Source: Eupeodes corollae (taxonomy: Eukaryota > Arthropoda > Insecta > Diptera > Syrphidae). Taken from it: a stretch of DNA of 64,000 nucleotides. The stretch lies in NCBI RefSeq assembly GCF_945859685.1, contig NC_079147.1, forward strand, positions 53,164,946 to 53,228,945, in the 5' to 3' direction. A program made the position numbers and the translations under genes. Under the pieces are notes generated by a model. It was given only the letters and a program-made list of their open reading frames with translations. It was not told where the DNA came from and ran no database searches. Of the stretch, positions 55,975-64,000 are shown in pieces (position 1 is the first letter of the stretch; each line of letters opens with the position of its first letter).

Positions 55975-56607
55975 CAAGTTTCAAAACAGAAGGTTTTTAT
56001 TTTTTGTAAAAAAACTGTCAGTTCTATTTTTCTCAACATTTTTAAAATGTTGAAAACAATATTTCTTATAAGACAAAATAAGTTTGAAGCCTAAATGTCA
56101 AGTTTATGAAAAGATATTTGCATCGATATTCAATTTTTACCAACTTTGAGTAATGTTTTTTTTTTAGATTTTTATTTTTTATAAAAAAAACTGTCAATTC
56201 AATTTTTCTCAAAATTTTATCAGATGTCAAAAAAATTATTCTTCGTTGCACAAATGTTGGAGGTGACAACTTTTTTTTCAGTTTTTTTACTTTATAAAAA
56301 AAAACGTTAAATGGATTTCTGTTTTCAAAAAATATACTTCATTAATATCACGTTACAATATATTATATAAAATTTAATTCAAGTCTCTAGCGTTTTTAGT
56401 CCGTAAGATATTTAGGGTTAACCAAAATTTTCACCTTTTTTCAAACTACTATAGTAAAAAAAAACACCAACGCAATTTTCTTGAGAGCCCTTTCTGAATC
56501 TTTCTGCCTTATTATCTGTATAACAAAATTTATTTGAAATCGATATCTCTTTTGGTTCTTGAGCTATGGACGATGAAAAAAACGTCGCTGACGTACGTAC
56601 GTACGGC
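55975..56607 (-). repeat. ACTTCCCAT-family arm fragment
   Basis: From ggtttttattttttgtaaaa through subunits with ctgtcagttctatttttctc (56014) and ctgtcaattcaatttttctc (56190), the motor region tcttgagagccctttctg and ttggttcttgagctatggac, to the gtacgtacgtacg tract at 56594-56606, where it breaks off. The outer tip is missing. Confidence 0.7.
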
Positions 56608-56639
56608 TACATGTAAACTTGTTCTGAAACAGCTTTTGC

Positions 56640-57055
56640 GATAGCAAACTCTAGGTGGCAAAATTTACCAACATGCGCAGCCACAAAACTCATATGGCCA
56701 TCACTGGACCTAAGGCGCTCTAAGGAATTGTTATCTCAAAGCAGCCTCAAATGACTTCTGCAGGAGCTGCATGGACAAGGAAGAAGAGGAAACAATCCCT
56801 CACCTCCTCTGCACTTGCCCTGCTCTTTCACTAAGACGCAAACTTCATCTAGGAGAATACTCTTTTGATAAACCCAGTGAACTAGCTAAAAAGGATATCA
56901 AATATCTCCTTCGCTTTATAAAAAGCTCAAAATGGTTCGACTAGTGGGAAGTAACTCTCTAGATTCATGTGGTATCACAATAGGCCTTTTCTTTCGGCCT
57001 AAGTGTTTGGATTATGAATTCGCAGCCACTTTAACCTAACCTAACCTTGCAGAGT
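56640..57055 (+). pseudogene. LINE 3' end, RNase H/HCCC type, copy 2
   Basis: Same family as 47400-48030 but better preserved: SRWQNLPTCAATKLIWPSLD-like (about 56650-56715), then SNDFCRSCMDKEEEETIPHL and LCTCPALSLRRKLHLGEY (about 56745-56855), DIKYLLRFIKSSKWFD and stop at 56942. The cysteine/histidine motif CRSC...HLLCTC is complete. The 3' tail carries ttctttcggcctaagtg and ends ...ttaacctaacctaacc at 57033-57047. Confidence 0.68.
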
Positions 57056-59739
57056 TGTTTAAATCACTTTGCTGAAACTCTTGTCTGAATTGCTTTGGAG
57101 TGAAATTTTCTGAACTATTAGGTTTTCCAATAAGAAAAACAAAATCAGTTAGAAAGTTGTTACGGCTACGGTTGCCCACAATTACTTCATAAATTCTCAA
57201 TTACTTTACAAATTCCATATTTAAAGTCTTGAATGGATTGTGAAGCACAAACATACATCTATTATTTAACTTGGTTCCAATAAAAAAAGTTTAAAGCTAT
57301 TTAATCACAAGATCTTGATAACTAATTGGGATCACCTCCTTGATAAATAACGCGGTCACATAACATTTCTCTCAAAATTACAAAGTTTCTCAAGGCTTGT
57401 GAATATTTTACTATAACTTGTCAAATGTCAAAATATGACAGCTTCAAAAGTGAAAACTTTCTGAATAACGAGATATATTATTAGAAAAGCTTTTATAAAT
57501 ACGAACTTGTGATTTTATTACAAGACATTATCATTAAGGAAGCATAAAAAAAAATCTACTTTGTCAAGGCCCTTTAAATCGAGAGTCATAACCACGCTTT
57601 CTAAACTGCTAATGCTGCACAAGATGATGGTCATACAAGTAGCAACAAAAAGATGGAAAGGAAGGATGTAATTTGCCTTGCATCAGATATTGTGATGAAA
57701 TTAAAGATCAATTGAGAGCTTACTTAGCTCACATGCTATGATATGAGCCATATTTATGGTAGAAGACAGATCACACCACTGACCCAGTCTTGGTTATTGA
57801 GCCGATGTAACCAAAAAAAAAAGAGTCAACAATAAAATATTTCGCGGAAAACAAAATTTAGCCGTCCCTAATGTTGTAAAATTAAAATTTCTTCATTTAG
57901 TTATTTTTTAGTGTAAATGAAGATTAAGACAGTTTTCAATTTTACCACGAGTTGATAAATTCCTTATAAAATGTAACTATCATTTAATTACAAAATACAA
58001 ACAAAGGCTATCACTTTCTTGTTAATACTTTACCTCAGTTCTAAAAATGAATTTGTCAAACTCATATCAGAAATTATTTTTAAAAGATAGCTTATTTTAT
58101 TTTAGAGAATACATAATTAAAATTCAGTTTTTTTTCACACCTTTTATAACCTTAAAAACAAGCATGGAGTTGATTTTACTCTTTGAAAAAAAAATTTAGA
58201 CTTTTAAGCGGTGGAAACGGGACACTGTTTATATAAAATTCACGAATTCATTAATTAAATCAAATTTAAGCTCTTAAAAAAGGTGGTTTTAGGAGTTTAG
58301 CTTACAACTAATCAAAAATCCAACATGGCGGAGATTATTGTAAAATGTGCGCCACACAATAAATTAATCTTTACTAAAATGTTTTTTATAAAAATTACAA
58401 TAAAACTCAACTTACATTATGCTCTAGTCTTGAGGGTTTCCAAATGATCTTTTGCATCACTATAAAAATGTATAGTTTTAATTTATTTAAAAACAAATTA
58501 TCATTTACAAAACTTTATTGAGTTTTATTTTGTTGGGTTAGAAATAAACGTGTATTGTATTTTGTCAAAACGTACAACAACAAAAATTTACCACGAAATA
58601 ATAAATGAATAAGACATAAACAAAAATGAGAATTCACTTCATGCTACAAAAATACACTTTCACGGTCGTCGAGTCGAGTAAATTTTGGTTGCAAAACTTA
58701 AATTTGTAAGAAGTATTTTTTTTGTTGTTTTTGTTGTCTTTTTTATGGTCGTCGTGGTACGATTTCTTGAAGGGACCGACGTAATTGTTTGAAGATCAAG
58801 TGCATCACTCAACACAACCGACGACGCCACCGCCGCCTATGATTCCGTCGCGTACTTTTTTTTTTAATTGTAAGAAAAACTATTTTAGTTTTTTAGCAAT
58901 CAATTAAAAAACTTTAAAGAAAATGTTGCCAACAACAAGAATATCGTCGTATTTTGTATTGAATCGTAAGACACGCAAAATCCGGCCACAGAAAAACGAA
59001 AACACTTCCTTTCGACGATGAATTTATGAATTATTTGGTAGAAAGTAGAAAGCACACGTTATTTTAATTTGTATTTTTATTTTTTTTTTAATTTTAAAGT
59101 AAGTTAAACAATTTTATTGGTTTAATTGATTTATTAGTTTCGATCAATTTGATAATGTTTCTTGTAAGTGTTATGCATTTTGTACTTTGATTATTTATTT
59201 TTCTTTAAGAAAGATTCTACGTTTGAAATATAAGATCGATCATTTCAGTGCACTAAAATGAGGAAAACTACAAACTATAACTCGAGGCGGTAGTGGACAT
59301 AGACTTTTTTGACCGAAAACCATGTGTGACAGCAAGACAGAAAATAGAAGAAAAATAACAGCATTCCTAGATGACCGTTAATTGGATTGGCAACACCAAA
59401 TATTCAAAGTGTTCATCTTATTTGTTTCTTGTGGAGATGATGAGTGTGTGAGCGGAGGAGGGTGGCGCAAGGTTCATTTCTGGCATTCTGATGCCAACAC
59501 ATGAACTTTTTGTTTCTATGATCAGTAACAGTGCGAATCGTTTGATTAGAGTCATTCAATTAAACAAAAAAAAATTAAATTATTTAACATAAATTCTGCT
59601 TGCTTAATTTTAAATAAATGTAATAATGCTCATAACAGCGTAAACGATTATAGTAGTTTAAAATTAAGTTCGAATTTTCGATAGATTTGTAAGAAAAAAC
59701 GTGTTTCAATATGAAAAATATATTTTTGTATACTGAAGG
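57056..59739. other. no recognisable gene; GC-richer patch at 58.75-58.86 kb
   Basis: AT-rich except about 58745-58860 (gtcgtcgtggtacg, cgacgacgccaccgccgcct), which could be part of a promoter or exon but gives no recognised protein. 57590-57800 has balanced composition but frequent stops. Confidence 0.38.
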
Positions 59740-59870
59740 GTACCCCCATAGAATTGTTATTGTAATCGGTCCAATTTGTCAAATTGGAAATTTTGACATT
59801 TCTCAGTAGAAGAATCGACTTAAAATAAATTTTTGTACACAGATTTTAACACAAAAAGATCCTATTAGAA
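59740..59870 (+). repeat. ACTTCCCAT-family miniature fragment
   Basis: attgttattgtaatcggtcc and aatttgtcaaattggaaatt, gacatttctca match the outer arm, then jump directly to the sequence near agaatcgacttaaaataaat and ttgtacacagat, normally about 130 bp further in. It is an internally deleted remnant. Confidence 0.6.
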
Positions 59871-59902
59871 GAAAGTGAAATCTCACGAGTTAGTATTTTA
59901 AA

Positions 59903-61003
59903 GAGGTTATCCATTTTGCGGTTTCAAAAGTATAGGTCTGGAACTCGACATCTGTCAAACTAAGTTGTTAAACCAATATGTTTTTTGTTGAAATTCTGAA
60001 ATTTTCGAAAATCGATCGCTTAACTCTCGCCCATCGCATAAAAATTGTTACAACTTACCGCAAAAATGGTGATTCTGCCACAGCTACATATGGTACCTTA
60101 AGAGCTGAGATTAAGGCTTAAATAATAGACCAACTACGCAAGCAATTAGTAAAATTGTGAAGGAATTTGAAGAGACTGGATGGTACCACTGAAAATATCG
60201 CTGCTGTAAGTGAAAGTGTTTACCAAAGAGTCGAATGTGTCGATTTTACGTCGTTCTCAGGAATTAGGACTGTTTTAGCGCACATCCATATAAAGTCCAG
60301 ATCATAACAACTGAAGATACGTCGAATGGGTGCTTAAACAACAGGTGGCGGATGTCGATTTTTCGAAAAAAATTTTCTTCAGTGACTCGGTTTGTGTTAA
60401 TAAACAAAAGTCATTGTTAGGTGCGCTCTTTGGTCCTCAGGTGTAATTGAACCTTACTTCTTCGAAAACAACGATGGAACGACTGTCACCGTCGATTCGA
60501 CACGTTATGGTCATATGATAACCGACTTTGTTTTCTCTGCTATTGAAGAATACGACTTGGAGAACATGTGGTTTCAACAAGACGGTGCAACATACCACAC
60601 AGCTCGAAGGAATATGGCTTTATTGCCAGAGACATATCCTGGCAGCGTAATTTCTCGTCGTTGCGATTTTAACTGGCCAGCAAGATCATGCGATTTGACA
60701 CCGCTGGACTTTTTTTTGTTCGGCTACGTGAAAGATGCAGATACTCCTATAACTCTTAAGAACTTATAAACCAACATTAAACAAATTATGGCTTGGATAT
60801 CGCTCAATATGTGTCAAGAAGTTTTCGAAAATTACCTCAAATGAATCGATGCTTGCAACAATTCGTGTGGTGGTCATTTAAATGTTGTTGTGTTTTAATG
60901 ATGTAGTTTCAGCGTTCAAATTAAAAAAGAAATATCATTAAAAAAAATATTTTATATGTGTTTTATTGACGTTTACTTTTGAAACCGCATAATAGATAAC
61001 CCT
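59903..61003 (+). mobile_element. mariner element with both inverted ends, transposase broken
   Basis: Left ggttatccattttgcggttt, caaaagta and right (reversed) ggttatctattatgcggttt, caaaagta form a TIR of about 28 bp. Transposase pieces: YRKNGDSATATYGTLRAE (about 60056-60110), ENIAAVSESV (about 60190-60220), FFEND-like EPYFFENNDGTTVTVDSTRY (about 60450-60510), ENMWFQQDGATYHTARRNMA (60560-60618, catalytic Asp in FQQDG), PARSCDLTPLDFFLFGYVKD (about 60679-60738, last acid in PLDFF) and a C-terminal region to about 60842. The first acid region is damaged and stops occur before 60515 and at 60767, so the copy is inactive but complete at its ends. Confidence 0.82.
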
Positions 61004-61084
61004 GTATTCAATTACCTCTGTTACCGAAGAACTTTGATTGTGATATATTTTACTCGCGTGCGTCTATTATCCAAACATTTGCTT

Positions 61085-61525
61085 AAGAATGCAGCCACCT
61101 ACACGTTTGTCATGAACTTATTCGAACTCAAGAAGTCATGGGCTTTCAAATGCAATCAATCTCAATTGGTTTTCCAAAAGCCCAAAAACGCCTAAATTAA
61201 CGCATTTTCGTCAACGTTTGCTGGGAAAATGCGACCACGTAAACTAGACGTATGCAATGTCAAATTTATAATTGGGAACTCTCTCTCTCTCTCAAACTAA
61301 TTTCAAGTGGTTTCCCAAAAGTCTTAAAACGCCAAAAAACGCGTTTTCGGCAATCTCTGCACGACAAATGCGGCCACCTACACATATCTAATATATATTT
61401 GCGATTAGTGACTCTAAGGCGTCAGGACGCAATGCATTTAAAGTGGTTTTTCTCCCTATTTTAATTTTCGGAAAAGTTCAACTTATGATGCCCTTTTTCT
61501 CTGAAATGCGGCCATCAGACGAACG
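61085..61525. repeat. 139-bp tandem repeat, about 3.2 units
   Basis: The marker aatgcggccacctacac (with variants) occurs at about 61088, 61227, 61367 and 61504, spacing 137-140. The second marker ggttttccaaaagcc recurs near 61172 and 61310 and, degraded, near 61444. Units are diverged. It begins about 80 bp after the mariner. Confidence 0.72.
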
Positions 61526-62085
61526 TTTTTGTTATCACCTTTATTAAGACCAAAAATACTCCATTTATGTTTTGTATTTTGTATTTGTATTTTCGACTAA
61601 GACTATCTACAACTTTAATGAACTGGTTTCCTTTCTAACCTTAGCTATCGATCTAATTCTTTTAAATAAAATACATGGTCTTCTTGATATGCAGTGCGGC
61701 GATTATGTCAGTCGAGCTGTTCCTTTTCCCTATCAGAGCCAACAGCATTTACTACAAGATAAATTTTCTTCAAACTTTAAACAAAAACTTTTTTCTTTGC
61801 AGTTGAACAACTTTTGTTCTTTTCAATCAGATTAACCTTTTTCTGGCGACATAAAGGAGGCTTCTTTCAATAAAAAAATGTATTTGTATTGCTGTAGAAG
61901 GGTACACCCCATAGAACCTTTTTTTAAGTGTTCACAACTATTAATCAATCGATTTCAATACTTTCTCAAAAATGTTTTTTTTTTAATTTTTTTAAAAAAG
62001 TTCTAAGAAACTGCATACAAAGCTGTAATCTCTTTTGCAGGGACATTTGTAAATATTTTTTTTGATGTTCAAATGGTAGACATGT
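61526..62085. other. no recognisable gene
   Basis: Contains an open frame at 61572-61835 without family resemblance. A short block near 61885-61915 (agaagggtacaccccataga) resembles 59737-59755. Confidence 0.38.
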
Positions 62086-64000
62086 GCATTCAAGTTTTTT
62101 TTTTCAAAACCCACCTCTGTCTATCAACTCCTACTCTCACCTCCCCGTGGTGAACATCGGGTGCCTACAACCTCAACTGGAGATTGGGTTTCAACTCCAG
62201 TGGAAAATTATTGAGGGCAGCAAACGAGAGAGGAGGGGTTTTTCCATCAAGGCACCTCTCCTTATCCAGACGGCAGCAGAGGAATTCCCGAGATGGAATC
62301 AACGGTGGCGTCTACAGTTCCTGTACACCTTATAAGGCTTCTACGACTTATTCGGAGTCCATGCCTATAAGGAGCCGTTTATCCGGCTCCCCGTCCTTGA
62401 AGTTATATTAAGGATCTGGCCCTTCAGGTTGGGGGTTGTGCCGTCGGGGTGACTTATTGGCCACGTAAAAACGTCATAGTTGCGAAACACCAACCAGCGT
62501 CGGTTACGGACGGATTTACTGTTGACAACCTACGCAAAAGAATTATGGACAACGAACTACGGATATGCACGTGAAATGTTAGGTCCCTTGACAGACCACG
62601 TGCGGCCGAAGAATTAGCGGAGGCCCTAGACTGCTATAAAGCAGACATCACAGAGGATGGAAAACTGCAATATTTACTATGGTGACTGCTACCACGAAAA
62701 CCAAGAGCACTTATTTGGATGCGGCTTCGTCAAGAAGTCTTGAGCTATAGGTCAATGGCATCAAGGCTAAATTCGGCAACATTAGCCTGATATGCGCGCA
62801 CGCCCCCATAGAAGAGAAAGATGACAACACCATATATATGTTCTTCGAGCTCTAAGACAAAACATATGAGCAGTGTCCTAGGTACGATATTAAAATTGTC
62901 CTGGGCGATTTTAATGCCAAGCTAGGAAGGGAAGGCATCTTTGGTGGAATAATCGGAAAGAACAGCCTGCACGACAACACTTCCGACAACGGATTCAGGC
63001 TCATAGATTTTGCTGCGGGGCAAAACGTCATGGTAGCCAGTACGCGTTTTCCACACCTCAACATCCACAAAGGAACTTCGAGTTCTCCGGATTAACCAGA
63101 TTGACCATATTGCGATCGACGCCAGACACGCTTCCAGCATCATGGTTGACCGAACTTTCCAAGAAGCTAACATCGACTCGGACAACAACCCCGTTGTAAC
63201 CAAGGTAGCACTTCGGGTTTCCAGACCCAAAGCAAAACAGGTTGGTGCTCGGAAAAAGGTACAACGTCAAACGGTTACAATCGCAAGAGATCGTTAAATC
63301 CTTTTCCAACCGAGTTACAATAACCTCTCTCGAAGTCCTCTGCCGCCAAAACAATGTATCGAAATAAAGTGGCAACATTGCCATTGCAATCAGCAAGCCG
63401 CCTATTATGTGCTGGGTTTCAAACAGCCACCAACAAGGAACCCTTGGTTTGATGAGAAATGTCGGCAGGCAAATGCAGCCAAACAACAGGCACGCAAAGC
63501 GGCGCTGCATAAAAGAACGAGAGCTGCTCATGAGCTCTATGAGCAGAAGAGGTGAGAGGAACACCGACTTCTCAGAAGGAAAAAGAGAGGGCATGAAAAG
63601 CGTGCGGTCCAAGATGTTGAGAGGTTTAAAAGCAGAAATGAAGTTCGAAAGTTCTATGAACAGGTGAAACGAAATTCACAGGTACATAAACCTAGAACCG
63701 TAGTCTGCAAAGACGACAGTGGAAATATCATAGTGGAACCGCAGTCAATGCTGAGGATATGGAAGGACCACTTCTTCAGACTGTATAACGGCGACGACGA
63801 ACCCAATTCCGCTGTCAGGTAGGATGATCCATTCAACATAGACGTCAAAAGCCAACAATCCCTTCCTTCCGACTTAGACGAAGTAAAGATTGCCATATCT
63901 AAGCTGAAGTCTAATAAAACTCTGGAGATAAGTTGGTTGGGAGCATGCACCAACTTATCTGTAAGATATGGTAGGAAGAAAGCATGCCCGATGAATGGAA
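62086..64000 (+). mobile_element. LINE copy B (same family as A and C), cut by window edge
   Basis: The 5' leader starts near 62101 (cccacctctgtctatcaact, ccgtggtgaacatcgggtgc). The endonuclease begins with ELRICT at about 62548, where the usual TGG (Trp) is now tga. It continues with KIVLGDFNAKLGREGIFGGI (about 62892-62950), SDNGFRLIDFAAGQNVMV (about 62982-63037), QIDHIAIDARHASSIMVDRT (about 63098-63155), then a basic linker (KRRCIKERELLMSSM region in one frame) and FYEQVKRNSQVHKPRTVVCK (about 63652-63710). The RT entry NSAVR then TAG (63820-63822) DDPFNIDV follows. Compared with copy A, about 36 bases near 63925 are missing. Copy A shares the same TAG. The polymerase is beyond the window. 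Confidence 0.8.

Noticed and set aside
57033..57050. Interstitial telomere repeat
   Set aside because: Only two to three units at the end of a LINE; better explained as its tail.
59737..61915. Long terminal repeats suggested by similar blocks near 59737 and 61885
   Set aside because: Similarity covers only about 40 bp, and the enclosed mariner and tandem repeat have their own ends.

Overview
The window looks like transposon-dense, AT-rich DNA of an insect, most likely a fly. The order is inferred from the families of mobile elements and from two recognisable animal gene pieces: an HPF1-like fragment and one exon of an SV2-type major facilitator transporter. There is no bacterial or viral gene organisation, no CRISPR array and no rRNA operon. 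Host coding sequence is confined to about 3.2-5.3 kb. Almost everything else that can be identified is mobile-element sequence in layers of different age.

Layout. 0-2.3 kb: the 5' part of a well-preserved non-LTR retrotransposon on the minus strand, with an intact 681-residue gag-like ORF1 and the start of ORF2 (APE-type endonuclease), joined by a TAATG stop/start overlap. 3.2-3.6 kb: frameshifted HPF1-like fragment. 4.86-5.3 kb: SV2-like transporter exon ending at a splice donor. 7.75-10.5 kb: a 2.76-kb near-palindrome, the best copy of a repeat family (called here the ACTTCCCAT family) that recurs at 18.3-21.4, 38.2-38.9, 45.2-46.8, 49.5-51.1, 56.0-56.6 and 59.7 kb. 12.9-15.8 kb: a MITE with 3-bp TAA duplications, a deleted mariner, and a PIF/Harbinger-like relic with a SANT-type protein and a transposase start. 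16.9-18.1 kb: a mariner relic split by a tRNA-derived SINE. 20.05-20.75 kb: a short element whose head resembles 5S rRNA, itself split by a LINE 3' tail; both insertions have clear target-site duplications. 23.9-26.7, 32.0-35.0 and 62.1-64.0 kb: three related LINE copies (RTE/CFDP2-like). 28.9-30.1 kb: a Transib/RAG1-like transposase relic. 36.0-37.2 kb: a deleted Helitron with both termini. 39.1-42.7 kb: a young Jockey/CR1-type LINE inserted in an older LINE. 47.4-48.0 and 56.6-57.1 kb: two related LINE 3' ends. 53.1-54.3 kb: another LINE. 59.9-61.0 kb: a mariner with both inverted ends, followed by a 139-bp tandem repeat.

The pieces do not form a pathway. They record repeated insertion, with several insertions nested inside older ones, so relative ages can be read. 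The most unusual structures are the long palindrome and its solo units, the 5S-like SINE, and a tRNA-like segment inside the reading frame of the first LINE. All family names rest on motif recognition by eye; no database search was run.
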